Of a DNA stretch of 64,000 bases, positions 16,311 to 25,491 are shown in pieces (the stretch's first letter is position 1; each line of letters begins with the position of its first letter). The notes below the pieces were generated by a model that saw only the letters and a program-made list of their open reading frames with translations, did no database searches and was not told where the DNA came from. Source of the DNA: Bacteroidota bacterium (GTDB taxonomy: Bacteria; Bacteroidota; Bacteroidia; Bacteroidales; JAAUTT01); assembly GCA_021779665.1 (NCBI GenBank), contig JAJYAG010000014.1:1-64000 (forward strand). The letters are read 5' to 3'. Made by a program: the position numbers and the translations under genes.

Positions 16311-17081
16311 TTATTGATTGGTTTCTTGGGTGTCAAAGCTGAACTCCGGTCTTCCCCCTGCCGCATCACGATCGAGGTACCAGCTTAAGCGGCCTTTTAG
16401 GGGCTTAACATGCGAGGCAGGATAGTAAGCTGCGTCTGGCTTTTGGGTGAGAATCTGCTCCAATACCTCTTTTTTCTTGTAACCGGTTACTACAAAAATT
16501 ACTTCGGCCGCATTATTCAAAACCTTTCCTGTTATAGTTATCCGCTTCTGTCCGCTGATAGGATTTTCCGAAACCGATACAATGGAATTGGCCTTAAATA
16601 ATTGTTCCTGTCCAGGAAAGATTGAGGCTGTATGACCATCTTCGCCCATTCCCAGCATAATCAGGTCAAAAGCAGGATATCCGTTCACACAAGGCACATG
16701 CGAGAGTATATCGCCTGTATAGCGCACCGTTTCCGAAACAGGATTATCTCCGCCCATAACAGGATGCAGGTTTTCTTTCGGGATACCAACTTTTGAGAAA
16801 CATCTCCGGAAAGCATTGCCGTAATTGCTTTCGATATGGTTATGTGGAACACAGCGCTCGTCGACCCAAAAGAAATGAAGTTTTTCCCATTTTACAGAAT
16901 GAGAATATTCATTGGCAAGAAGATCGAAAAATAGATCGGGAGTAGAACCGCCGGAAACTGCGATATACAGCTTTTCACGGAAACGAAACATTTCTTCGGT
17001 AAAACGGATAAAGTCCTTTGCAACCATATCAGCAGTATCCTGAGGTGTCGGAAGGATTTTCGACCGGAAATAGAGTTTCAT
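16311..17081 (-). CDS. pgl: 6-phosphogluconolactonase
   Basis: A 256-residue protein from ATG 17081. It hydrolyses 6-phosphogluconolactone, the second step of the oxidative pentose phosphate pathway. Family motifs are AVSGGSTPDLFFDLLA, FFWVDERCVPHNHIESNYGN, LGMGEDGHTASIFPGQ and a C-terminal KP-rich segment (ASHVKPLKGRLSWYLD). A GTG start at 17102 would overlap zwf by 11 bases; the ATG leaves a 10-base gap and begins with the family-like MKLYF, so I chose it. It is the second gene of the zwf operon. Confidence 0.93.
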   Translation of the reverse strand: MKLYFRSKILPTPQDTADMVAKDFIRFTEEMFRFREKLYIAVSGGSTPDLFFDLLANEYSHSVKWEKLHFFWVDERCVPHNHIESNYGNAFRRCFSKVGIPKENLHPVMGGDNPVSETVRYTGDILSHVPCVNGYPAFDLIMLGMGEDGHTASIFPGQEQLFKANSIVSVSENPISGQKRITITGKVLNNAAEVIFVVTGYKKKEVLEQILTQKPDAAYYPASHVKPLKGRLSWYLDRDAAGGRPEFSFDTQETNQ

Positions 17082-17091
17082 TGCAGACGTT

Positions 17092-18633
17092 TTATAATTC
17101 ACAATAACTATCGTCGGTGGTTAAATTGCGGCAAGGATAACGCCAGGAGCGCACTGGTCCCTCAATCAGGCTGTCAGCTACATCGGGGCCCCAGGTGCCT
17201 GCCGGATATCCGTAAAGCTTAAAATCGGGGTTGTTTTTCCAAACTTCGATAATGGGAGTGACAATTTCCCAGGTAGCTTCAACAGCATCGCCACGGATGT
17301 AAAGTGTGGGATCGCCATGCATGCAGTCGAGCAACAAACGTTCGTAAGCACTAGGCAGGCGATCCTCGGCAAGACTCGAATAATGAAAGTCCATTGCCGT
17401 TTCTTTTACCTTAAAACCCGCACCTGGAACTTTAATTCCGAATTTGAAAAGTAAACCTTCGTCGGGTTGAATGCGGATTACCAGTTGATTGGTTGAAACG
17501 CTGTTGTCATGTTCCTTGGTAAATAACCGTAACGGACTGGGATGAAAGTGAATGACAATCTCGGTAACCTTGGTTGGCAAACGTTTCCCGGTGCGGATAT
17601 AAAAAGGAACCCCGCTCCAACGCCAGTTGTCGATAAAGAATTTCATAGCCACATAGGTCTCGGTTTTGGAGCAATGTGCCACATTTTCCTCTTCGCGGTA
17701 ACCCTTTACTTCCTTTCCGCGGATTTTAGATGCCATATATTGGCCACGGATTACATTATGATAGATATCGTCCTTGCTGAGCGGCCGTATGGACTGAAAG
17801 ACTTTCAGTGTTTCATTACGGATGGACAAAGGCTCAGAGTTGGCCGGCGGTTCCATGGCTACCATCCCTACAATCTGTAAAAGATGGTTCTGCACCATAT
17901 CGCGGATGGCGCCCGATCCGTCGTAATATCCACCTCTTCCTTCAACTCCGATATCTTCCGAAGAAGTAACTTCGATATGATGGATAAAGTTCCGGTTCCA
18001 TATAGGCTCGAAAATACCATTTGCAAACCTTGTGACAAGTATATTCTGAACAGTTTCCTTTCCAAGGTAATGGTCGATGCGGTAAACCTGATCTTCGCTG
18101 AATATTTCGAGAACTTCTTTGTTGAGTCTTTTAGCCGAATCGAGATCATAACCAAAAGGTTTTTCGATGATGATGCGTCGCCAGCCTTTGTCCTGCTTAT
18201 TCAGCCCGTAAAATCCAAGGTTCTTTACAATGGTTTCGTACAAACTTGGAGGAGTGGAAAGATAAAACAGAAAATTGCCATTGGTTTGATGCTGTTTGTC
18301 GAGTTCCTCCAACCGGTTCTGCAGTTTGCCATAATCTTCCCTGGAGGAAGTGTTTATGGAAGTATAATGCAGGGAAGGGATAAACTCATTTACAATATTA
18401 TCTGAAATACTTTCCTTTTCGTCCAGGAACTCGTGAATAGCTTTTTTCATTTTCTCACGAAAACTGTCATCGCTCATTTCGGTTCGACTCACTCCCAGAA
18501 CTACAAATTTTTCAGGTAATAAGTTCCGGACTTTTAGATCGTATAAGGCGGGAATAAGCTTACGTTCGGTGAGATCGCCCGAAGCACCGAAAATAACAAG
18601 AATCAACTCCGAACTTTTCATTTTTTCATCCAT
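17092..18633 (-). CDS. zwf: glucose-6-phosphate 1-dehydrogenase
   Basis: A 513-residue enzyme that oxidises glucose 6-phosphate to the lactone with NAD(P)+. The coenzyme site GASGDLTERKLIPALYDL lies near residues 16-33. The signature RIDHYLGKETVQN near residue 190 holds the catalytic His and Lys, and RWSGVPFYIRTGKRL is the substrate-side block. The length is typical. It leads the zwf-pgl-esterase operon. No gnd gene is nearby, so the rest of the oxidative branch must be elsewhere if present. Confidence 0.97.
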   Translation of the reverse strand: MDEKMKSSELILVIFGASGDLTERKLIPALYDLKVRNLLPEKFVVLGVSRTEMSDDSFREKMKKAIHEFLDEKESISDNIVNEFIPSLHYTSINTSSREDYGKLQNRLEELDKQHQTNGNFLFYLSTPPSLYETIVKNLGFYGLNKQDKGWRRIIIEKPFGYDLDSAKRLNKEVLEIFSEDQVYRIDHYLGKETVQNILVTRFANGIFEPIWNRNFIHHIEVTSSEDIGVEGRGGYYDGSGAIRDMVQNHLLQIVGMVAMEPPANSEPLSIRNETLKVFQSIRPLSKDDIYHNVIRGQYMASKIRGKEVKGYREEENVAHCSKTETYVAMKFFIDNWRWSGVPFYIRTGKRLPTKVTEIVIHFHPSPLRLFTKEHDNSVSTNQLVIRIQPDEGLLFKFGIKVPGAGFKVKETAMDFHYSSLAEDRLPSAYERLLLDCMHGDPTLYIRGDAVEATWEIVTPIIEVWKNNPDFKLYGYPAGTWGPDVADSLIEGPVRSWRYPCRNLTTDDSYCEL

Positions 18634-18714
18634 GATATTTACTTTCCCATAAAAACCTAAAAGTACGAAATGAGTTCGAAAAAGAAAAGACGAAAAACTG
18701 AGAGAAGGATGAAG

Positions 18715-19242
18715 CTAATTATCTTTTTCGTACCACAATTGAACAAGTCCGGAAGGGTAGGTGATGCTCTGTTTGAGCTTTAGTTTCTGTTCAGGAAGAT
18801 CTTCTCTGAAAAGTCGTATTCCGTTGCCCAGAAGATAAGGAATTACGGAAACAATCAGCCGGTCAATCATGGAGTGTTTCTGTAATTCATAAACTAATTC
18901 TGACCCCCCATCGCAATAAATATCCAGTCCTTCTTTTGAGCGGAGATTATTAATAAGTGCCTGAACATCGCTTATGTATTCAACATTTTCGTCTGCCCCT
19001 GTCCGGGAACGGGAGAGTACATATACTTTTTTGTCCTTGTGCGGAAATTCAATACCGAACGTAAGTATTTTATCATAAGTTTTTCGGCCCCAAATCAAAG
19101 TATCAATACCTTTCTGAAAGGAGGCATACCCATAATCCTCACCCGGAGTTTCAACGGTTGTTAGGAAATCTATATTATCATCTTTTTTGGCAATATAGCC
19201 ATCTAGACTCATTGCAATGTACAGAATTACTTTTCTTCCCAT
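18715..19242 (-). CDS. dihydrofolate reductase-like / RibD C-terminal family protein
   Basis: A 175-residue protein of the DHFR-like RibD C-terminal family (YyaP/YwjB type). Landmarks are YIAMSLDGYIAKKDDNIDFL, TLIWGRKTYDKIL, VYVLSRSR, DIYCDGGSELVYEL and LIVSVIPYLLGNGIRLF. These proteins bind NADPH; most members are not true DHFR or RibD enzymes and their substrates are unknown. It is transcribed separately, since a terminator lies just upstream. Confidence 0.88.
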   Translation of the reverse strand: MGRKVILYIAMSLDGYIAKKDDNIDFLTTVETPGEDYGYASFQKGIDTLIWGRKTYDKILTFGIEFPHKDKKVYVLSRSRTGADENVEYISDVQALINNLRSKEGLDIYCDGGSELVYELQKHSMIDRLIVSVIPYLLGNGIRLFREDLPEQKLKLKQSITYPSGLVQLWYEKDN

Positions 19243-19271
19243 AGTTAATGTTTGTAAACAAGAAACAAAAA

Positions 19272-19299
19272 AAAGAACGGGTTTGTTTGCCCGTTCTTT
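19272..19299 (-). terminator. intrinsic terminator
   Basis: A 10-bp perfect stem AAAGAACGGG / CCCGTTCTTT with an 8-nt loop. On the minus strand an eight-base T run follows it. It lies about 40 bases after the stop of the FGE-like gene and should end that transcript before the RibD-like gene. Confidence 0.88.
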
Positions 19300-19341
19300 A
19301 ATCTAACCTAATTTAAACAATCTTATGGCATTAAGAAATGA

Positions 19342-20118
19342 TTATTCTTCAATTACTTGCATTACAACTCTGAAACCTACCCTGGGATCAGGCAGCTCAA
19401 GTTTTTGGCTCTGGTCAACCGAGCATTCTTCGATAAAACTATCCCAGCTTCCACCTTTCAGAGCACCCGACTGGGTAATTTCGTAGGCATTGCCGATTAC
19501 ATCGTATAGCCCATAAGAATTGGCCTGATACGCTCCAACTTTGGAAGTGTAAATATTTCCGTCGAATTTGTAATCTGCCTCACTCTTTGCAGTTTTATGA
19601 GCTTTGATATTGGCCATGATGGTTTGGTTTTCAAAAGCTGAGTTTCCGTTCCATGGTAACTTTTTATTTCCGGCTCCCGAAAGTGCCAGCCATTCATTTT
19701 CTGTTGGCAAACGGAAATTTACTTTCTTGAATTTTTTTCTGAAACTCTTTTCATATTTTATGTTCAGCCAATTACAGTATGCCTCAGCTGTTTCGCGGGT
19801 TATATTTACTACCGGATAATCATCATAGGCCGGATGCCAGTGATAAAAATTCAGCAGGGGTTCGTTGTAGGCATAAGGAAATTTTTTCATCCATTGCGAC
19901 GAATCGTACTGAAGTTTTTTAAACTGATCCTTATCCGTTTCTTTGATACTGTTCAGAAACTCTCTGAATTCACTGTTTGTTACTTCGTATCGCGATGCAA
20001 ATAGTTTTTGATCAATCTGTAAATACTTTTCTTTTCCGAGCTTTAATGTTAACGATGATAATCCAACAATTAAAAAAGCAAATAAAAGAATCCGCAAAAT
20101 AGTAATACGTTTTTTCAT
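19342..20118 (-). CDS. exported FGE/SUMF1-like domain protein (GldJ/K type)
   Basis: A 258-residue protein with an N-terminal membrane or signal segment (ITILRILLFAFLIVGLSSLTL) and one formylglycine-generating-enzyme-like domain. Landmarks are ASRYEVTNSEFREFLN, YPVVNITRETAEAYCNWLN, FRLPTENEWLALSGAG, YGLYDVIGNAYEIT, ALKGGSWDS and PRVGFRVV. The paired catalytic cysteines of true FGE are not present near the GGSW block (only one Cys, in EECSVDQ), so a structural role like the gliding/T9SS lipoproteins GldJ and GldK is more likely. It lacks a lipobox. Confidence 0.82.
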   Translation of the reverse strand: MKKRITILRILLFAFLIVGLSSLTLKLGKEKYLQIDQKLFASRYEVTNSEFREFLNSIKETDKDQFKKLQYDSSQWMKKFPYAYNEPLLNFYHWHPAYDDYPVVNITRETAEAYCNWLNIKYEKSFRKKFKKVNFRLPTENEWLALSGAGNKKLPWNGNSAFENQTIMANIKAHKTAKSEADYKFDGNIYTSKVGAYQANSYGLYDVIGNAYEITQSGALKGGSWDSFIEECSVDQSQKLELPDPRVGFRVVMQVIEE

Positions 20119-20387
20119 AGCCGGTATTTTAATGCAAGAGCTTAATTATGATAACGTTTTGGGTTAAAAACATTCTCTTATATCGAAAATAATTGAAAAA
20201 AGTTTCGTTTTTTTATTTAAACTTTTATTGACAAGGAAGTTAGATATGGTCTGTGCCTGTTGATAATTCAATAATTTCAATACTTTCAGGAAAATTTGAC
20301 ACTCTGATTATTAGAGAAATTGTGGAATGAAATTTGATAACGTTTTTCGCTAATGTTAACTGCCTAAAACCTTCAATACATTTGATA

Positions 20388-21836
20388 ATGCTTACAAAAC
20401 AACTGAAACTGGCATGTTTGCTGTCGTTTTCTTGTTTCGCAACCGGTGCAAATCCTGTTGGCAACGATTCAGCTTTTATAGTCGTTAAAATTTTGAATAG
20501 TAATACCGGGAGTAATCACATTCTTGGCTATAGCGAAGCCGGATCATATTTTACAAAGTATTCGTATACTTCAAGTTCTTCCAGAAACAGGTCCTCAGGA
20601 CCAATTTACAGAATCAGTGCAGACTACCCTTTAAAATTCACACTTTTTGCAAGTGTGAAGGGTATAATTGAAGGAGCTGCATTGCCGGGAGACACTACCC
20701 TTATAGAACTGGATATGAGTAAACCTGAAGATCCTGCAAGGTTTACCGGAAAATCGGCCGATGTTTGTGAGTTTTATAAGGCTGCTAAAAAGGAAAGCCA
20801 AAGGTTCTACTTCAGAGACTTTAGCCAAAACTCCATCAATTCTTATATAAATTATTTCATTTTTCTGGAAGGAAAATACCAGGGTCAGGATAGCTTTTAT
20901 AATGACTATGTACGAATGAAGAAGCTTCCTGAGTGGTTCGGAACTTTTCATAAAACCAATCTGATTTATGAAAAAGGCCTTGCTATGGTTGAAAACATCC
21001 ACACGATTAATTACAACAACCGGATTAAAGTTTACCCTACTCCCGAATTTTTACTCTGGTTTCGCGATGTTCCCATTGATAATCCTGCGGCTGTTAAAAA
21101 CCAGGTCTACTTTGATTTTTTATGGCAATATTTTTTGTGGAAAAGCAATATTATCTGGAACCGCACTTCAGGCGGTAAAGTCAATACCGACTGGTTCGCG
21201 AGAATTTTACCAGCTGTAAACCAGGAGCTGAAAGATCCTGTTAAGGAATGGTTTCTTAAAGAGTTGATCATAAATTTCTATGCTGCAAAGGACCTGGACG
21301 AGGTAGATGCCGCATTTTCCCTTGTTAACTCTTTTATTAAGAATAAGGATTATCTTCTTGAAATTACTCAGGCGAGGAACCGTGCTTCCGAGCTCCGTGA
21401 ACAAAGGTTTGCAAAAGCTGCAAAAGTTGGCTCCAAAGCTCCGGCTTTATATCTTGTCGATAGTCTTAATAACACCATTTCACTTGATAAACTTACCGGA
21501 CAATGGATTTTCTTTCGTTTTTTCAATGAAAGGACTTTTTCACCGGAAGCTGTTAATGCTGATTTCATGAAGGATACGGTAACTTTTGACAAAGACAGAA
21601 TCCGGTTAGTTAATGTGTATACAAGTTCCAATAAAGATGTCTGGAAAAAAAGCCTTTCCAAGTTTCCAAATTCGGGTAATCATCTGTTCTGTAAAGGTAA
21701 CTGGGGCGAGATGGTTACTTTTCAGTATGGTTTAAGAAGTTATCCTTATTGGGTGCTGGTGGATCCGCAAGGGATCATCCAATATTCAGGAATTCCCGAT
21801 TTCAATTCGATTAACGCTGTTTTAAAAAACAATTAA
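20388..21836 (+). CDS. exported thioredoxin-fold protein lacking CXXC
   Basis: A 482-residue protein from ATG 20388 with a signal peptide (MLTKQLKLACLLSFSCFATGA). The N-terminal half resembles a DUF4369-type beta domain (YPLKFTLFASVKGIIEGAALPGDTTLIEL), and a helical middle follows. The C-terminal thioredoxin-like domain (about residues 346-482) begins KVGSKAPALYLVDSLNNTISL and ends YPYWVLVDPQGIIQY. Where TlpA-like proteins have a WCxxC motif, this one reads FFNERTFSPEAV, so it cannot do thiol redox chemistry. The TPR gene follows after 10 bases. Confidence 0.78.
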   Translation: MLTKQLKLACLLSFSCFATGANPVGNDSAFIVVKILNSNTGSNHILGYSEAGSYFTKYSYTSSSSRNRSSGPIYRISADYPLKFTLFASVKGIIEGAALPGDTTLIELDMSKPEDPARFTGKSADVCEFYKAAKKESQRFYFRDFSQNSINSYINYFIFLEGKYQGQDSFYNDYVRMKKLPEWFGTFHKTNLIYEKGLAMVENIHTINYNNRIKVYPTPEFLLWFRDVPIDNPAAVKNQVYFDFLWQYFLWKSNIIWNRTSGGKVNTDWFARILPAVNQELKDPVKEWFLKELIINFYAAKDLDEVDAAFSLVNSFIKNKDYLLEITQARNRASELREQRFAKAAKVGSKAPALYLVDSLNNTISLDKLTGQWIFFRFFNERTFSPEAVNADFMKDTVTFDKDRIRLVNVYTSSNKDVWKKSLSKFPNSGNHLFCKGNWGEMVTFQYGLRSYPYWVLVDPQGIIQYSGIPDFNSINAVLKNN

Positions 21837-21846
21837 ATATACACCT

Positions 21847-23052
21847 ATGAAGAAGATTTTTATTCGTCTGCTTTATTTATTGGTTATTATTCCCTCTTAC
21901 CTTAATGCCCAGGATACAATAACTATCAATTCGGATAACTATAAAAATTACCTGGACCTTAGCCGGCAGTATTATAAAGAGTACAGATACCGGCAGGCGA
22001 TTGCTCTGCTTGAAAAACTTCATAGTTTTGATACAACCAATGTGCAGGTTACTAATCAGCTGGGTGAATTCTATTTGAATTTCAATAATAAAAGCAAAGC
22101 AGTTTATTATCTTGAGAAAACCCTGACTCAGGATTCTCTTAATTTATATGCTTTATTAAGTCTGGGCGATTTTTATCTGCGCGAAGGAAGTATTCCTGTA
22201 GCTCAGGAATGTTATGAAAGGGTAATAGCCTATATTGATAGCAATAATTACTATGCCTATCGGCAAATTGCAACCATTTACCATAGTATGGGTGGTAATT
22301 TTCTTCCTTTGGCGGTTGACTATTATAAAAAGGCATTAAAAAGTAATCCTTATGATTTGCCTTCTTACTCGAAATTGGGAAATATTTTTAATTTGACTGA
22401 TCAAAGCCGGCTGGCCGATTCGATTTGCAATGTCGGATTAAAAATCGATTCAACGAATTCGAACCTGCTCAATATTAAAGGATATGCTTTGTATAATATG
22501 AAACTCTATCTTGAGACAATAAATACATTCGAAAAGGTTTTTCAGAAGAAGGATACTTCAGCTTTTAATTTAAAATACACCGGATTGGCATATCTGTCGA
22601 TGAACGATTTTGAGAAATCAAAGCATTTTATGGAACTGTGTGTAGAATACGATTCCACAGATTATGAGCCCTTTGTTGTTTTGGGACAACTTTATTTGCA
22701 AACAAAAGAATTCGAAAAAGGTATTGCATGCCTCGACAGAGCTGAAAAAGTAAATTATCCACCAGCTTATAAATGGTCGGAAATGTTCAAGATTAAGGCC
22801 GATATTTATAACCAGCTTAACCGTTGGGAAGAAGCAATGGAGTGTTACCAGCAGGGATATAAACTAAATCCCAAAGATATTACCCTTGTTTGTAAAATGG
22901 CTTACCAGTACGATTATCTGAAGCAGAGAGAAAAAGCCATCAATTATTATACCCAGGTAATTGAAAATGCCGATTCGTTAAAATTTCCGGGAGAAGTAAA
23001 ACTTGCAAAGGACAGGTTGCAGAAATTGCAGGTGGCTAAAGGAAGAAAATAG
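21847..23052 (+). CDS. exported tetratricopeptide-repeat protein
   Basis: A 401-residue protein with a signal peptide (MKKIFIRLLYLLVIIPSYLNA-Q) and roughly ten TPR units covering almost its whole length. Examples are YRQAIALLEKLHSFDTTNVQ, SKAVYYLEKTLTQDSLNLYALLSLGDFYL and WEEAMECYQQGYKLNPKD. TPRs mediate protein contacts; the likely site is periplasmic. It is cotranscribed with the thioredoxin-fold gene, 10 bases upstream, so the two may work together. A long hairpin follows. Confidence 0.85.
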   Translation: MKKIFIRLLYLLVIIPSYLNAQDTITINSDNYKNYLDLSRQYYKEYRYRQAIALLEKLHSFDTTNVQVTNQLGEFYLNFNNKSKAVYYLEKTLTQDSLNLYALLSLGDFYLREGSIPVAQECYERVIAYIDSNNYYAYRQIATIYHSMGGNFLPLAVDYYKKALKSNPYDLPSYSKLGNIFNLTDQSRLADSICNVGLKIDSTNSNLLNIKGYALYNMKLYLETINTFEKVFQKKDTSAFNLKYTGLAYLSMNDFEKSKHFMELCVEYDSTDYEPFVVLGQLYLQTKEFEKGIACLDRAEKVNYPPAYKWSEMFKIKADIYNQLNRWEEAMECYQQGYKLNPKDITLVCKMAYQYDYLKQREKAINYYTQVIENADSLKFPGEVKLAKDRLQKLQVAKGRK

Positions 23053-23088
23053 AATTGGAGTCGATAGCAATTAGTCCATAGTCGATTT

Positions 23089-23121
23089 AAACCTTTCAGG
23101 TTTTTAAAACCTGAAAGGTTT
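23089..23121. terminator. large palindrome between convergent genes
   Basis: A perfect 16-bp inverted repeat (AAACCTTTCAGGTTTT at 23089-23104 and its complement at 23106-23121) around one base. It lies between the convergent TPR and 23142-23621 genes and likely acts as a bidirectional terminator. The sequence resembles dispersed AACCTGAAAGGTT palindromes I know from Bacteroidota, so it may also be a REP-type element. Confidence 0.65.
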
Positions 23122-23141
23122 AGGCTATTTGGACATCTGAA

Positions 23142-23621
23142 CTACTTCGGCTGGGGCCTGTAGAACTTCATTTTTCCTTTCATTACATTGGCAAGATCCA
23201 GATCACTCAGGCCAACTTTTCTGCCTGAAAATCCTGTATTCTGATGAGCTAACTGGAATTTCCCTTTTGAATAAACTTTGTAAACAATGGCAGTATGGTG
23301 CCCCATGGTTTCGGTGGTGATGGTATTCCCATTGGTATATTTTACCTTCACTTTCTCGAACTGAATGATATCACCGGGGAAAACTTCGTCTTTTTCGGGG
23401 TTGATTTCTTTACCGTAAACATATTCACCATTCCATTTGGCATTGTTCTTTGTAAGTGCCTGATTTGCCAGATCCCAGCACTCACCACGGTCAACCTGCT
23501 TTCCCATGACCGAATTCACATATTTGATGATTTGCCTGTTCAGCTCGGGAGTTTTCTGTGCCGAAACCGAAATTGTAAAAAATAATAATACTGATGTTAT
23601 AAACGCTACTCTGCTTTTCAT
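23142..23621 (-). CDS. exported NlpC/CHAP-like cysteine-protease-fold protein
   Basis: A 159-residue protein with a signal peptide (MKSRVAFITSVLLFFTISVSA-Q). The segment GKQVDRGECWDLANQAL carries a Cys at the start of a helix. DEVFPGDIIQFEKV and TMGHHTAIVYKV carry the His expected in NlpC/P60, CHAP and BBC1/AIM3-like folds. It could be a periplasmic peptidoglycan or protein amidase, but the substrate cannot be told. A good Shine-Dalgarno sequence (AGGAG) precedes the ATG by six bases. Confidence 0.7.
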   Translation of the reverse strand: MKSRVAFITSVLLFFTISVSAQKTPELNRQIIKYVNSVMGKQVDRGECWDLANQALTKNNAKWNGEYVYGKEINPEKDEVFPGDIIQFEKVKVKYTNGNTITTETMGHHTAIVYKVYSKGKFQLAHQNTGFSGRKVGLSDLDLANVMKGKMKFYRPQPK

Positions 23622-23697
23622 ACGTCTCCTGTTAAAATTAACATATCTCTATACGGGAAATGGCAGAGAAAATTTTCACAATGAGTGAAAAAAAATG

Positions 23698-24582
23698 TTA
23701 AAAATTGTAGGCTTTGTCGGTGAATAAAGGTTCGTACGATTTATCGGTTTCCGGTTTCCAGCCAATCAGGTATTTGGTGTAATCGCTTAATTCGAGCGTG
23801 GATATTTTCTTTGCATATGGATCCATCATAATTTCGTTTGGAAACATCGCCTGGAGTTGTTTTATTTTGCTGCTGTTTCTTCTGAAAGATGTTTCGTACA
23901 TATCGGCAGCCCCATAAAGGTGAAGGAAATTATGAGCAATTTCGGCAGGATATTTATAACTTACCACAGCAAATTCAACATCATCGGTATTAAATGTATT
24001 GATCTGAGCCGAGATATCCGATTTAAAATAATTATTAACCATAAAGATCAGGGCAACGCTTTCAACCTGGTAAGTGTCTCTTAAATAAGCTATCAACCTT
24101 TCTTTATTGCGGGGATTTTTGACTTCAGGTATTCCATCTTTGGCAGAGATGTTAAGCGATGTGCCAATTCGTTTTACAATGGCATCGGCCCATAAATTGA
24201 TGTTTTTAATACCGGTCTTGAAATTTGGTTCAGTAAGAGACTTAATCACCGAGGGTTGAGGCAGATTTCGGTTAACGGTAGAGTATTCGGGACCAATGTA
24301 ATAGTCGCTCTTTATTTTGAGCGGTATATTTTCTTTTTTTGCTTGTTCCTGGAGCCATGCTATAGCTATGCGGACAGAGTCAATGGTAGACTGAATGTCG
24401 AATTCGCTCCAGGGAGCAGTGGTTTTGGTGTCGACAAAAATGTAATACAAAAGAACGTCGTGCTTCAGGTCCTTACAAACATTTTTGAACATGGCATCAC
24501 GATAGTCTATTCTTCGGGGAACGAACGATGCGGAACAAAGAAAGATTATAACTAAAGCTAAAAGTCGTTTAAAATATCCCAT
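23698..24582 (-). CDS. exported metallopeptidase-like protein with altered active site
   Basis: A 294-residue protein with a signal peptide (MGYFKRLLALVIIFLCSASF). It has a domain resembling small zinc metallopeptidases in which HExxHxxGxxD binds zinc. Here residues 214-229 read EIAHNFLHLYGAADMY: H217, H221 and D227 are in place, but the general-base Glu is Asn218. It may be a non-catalytic relative or a different enzyme. The gene is monocistronic with a candidate -7 element upstream. Confidence 0.6.
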   Translation of the reverse strand: MGYFKRLLALVIIFLCSASFVPRRIDYRDAMFKNVCKDLKHDVLLYYIFVDTKTTAPWSEFDIQSTIDSVRIAIAWLQEQAKKENIPLKIKSDYYIGPEYSTVNRNLPQPSVIKSLTEPNFKTGIKNINLWADAIVKRIGTSLNISAKDGIPEVKNPRNKERLIAYLRDTYQVESVALIFMVNNYFKSDISAQINTFNTDDVEFAVVSYKYPAEIAHNFLHLYGAADMYETSFRRNSSKIKQLQAMFPNEIMMDPYAKKISTLELSDYTKYLIGWKPETDKSYEPLFTDKAYNF

Positions 24583-24606
24583 CAGTCATTGCTTTTGTAG
24601 CCGTCG

Positions 24607-24614
24607 CAAAATTA
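24607..24614 (-). promoter_or_regulatory. candidate -7 element
   Basis: The minus strand reads TAATTTTG, which fits TAnnTTTG, 25 bases before the start of the metallopeptidase-like gene. I see no -33 TTG at the usual spacing. Confidence 0.35.
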
Positions 24615-24660
24615 ATAATTCCCTGATATTTTCCTAATTTGAAGAAATTTACCGACCACC

Positions 24661-25368
24661 TCAAGGTTCATCAATGTTCAGTTTCCGCTTATTTGCTTTT
24701 GCACTTTTGGGTTTTGCAGGCTCTTCGAGTCTTATGGTTGTGAGGTAATATTTACATACCCTGGTAAGTCCGCATTCATCGCATTTGGGCTTACGGGCAA
24801 TACAAACATACCTGCCATGAAGGATCAGCCAATGGTGAGCAATTGGAATTATATCCTGTGGTAAATACTTCAATAACTGACGTTCTGTTTCCAGCGGGTT
24901 TTTGGCATTCTGAGTGAGTCCGATCCGCGCTGCTACCCTGAAAACATGCGTATCGACAGCCAAAGCAGGTTTGTTGTACACAACCGATGCGATTACATTA
25001 GCTGTTTTGCGGCCTACTCCCGGGAGCTTCTGAAGTTCATCCACATCATCAGGAACAACTCCTTTGAATTCATTCATCAGGGTTTGAGCCATCCCAATCA
25101 GGTTTTTGCTTTTATTGTTAGGGTAGGAGATACTTTTGATCACCTCAAAAACCTCTTCCTGCGGAGCATGCATTAAAACTTCGGCATTGGGAAACTTTTG
25201 AAAGAATCCAGGTGTAATCATGTTAACCCTTTTATCAGTGCATTGTGCCGACAGAATAACCGCCACCAGCAGCTGGTATGCATTTTCAAAGTGAAGTTCA
25301 GTTTCGGCAACAGGCATTGCTGCTTTGAAATATTTTATAACTTCATCAAAAAGAAGCTTTTGGTCCAT
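24661..25368 (-). CDS. nth: endonuclease III
   Basis: A 235-residue DNA glycosylase/AP lyase for oxidised pyrimidines in base excision repair. The helix-hairpin-helix with catalytic Lys is LPGVGRKTANVIASV (about residues 116-130), followed by the catalytic Asp in AVDTHVFRVAARIGL. The four-cysteine iron-sulfur loop is present as C-x6-C-x2-C-x5-C (CIARKPKCDECGLTRVC). It is slightly longer than the E. coli enzyme because of a Lys-rich tail (PAKPKSAKANKRKL). Confidence 0.96.
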   Translation of the reverse strand: MDQKLLFDEVIKYFKAAMPVAETELHFENAYQLLVAVILSAQCTDKRVNMITPGFFQKFPNAEVLMHAPQEEVFEVIKSISYPNNKSKNLIGMAQTLMNEFKGVVPDDVDELQKLPGVGRKTANVIASVVYNKPALAVDTHVFRVAARIGLTQNAKNPLETERQLLKYLPQDIIPIAHHWLILHGRYVCIARKPKCDECGLTRVCKYYLTTIRLEEPAKPKSAKANKRKLNIDEP

Positions 25369-25491
25369 CTTAAATTATTTAACAGAAAATGAAAAACGTG
25401 TTAAGCAAGTATTTATTAATCCAACATAAAAATATCCCTAAATATTTTAATTTAATAATTAAATTGCAACCCTTTTCAAATCAAATTATCT

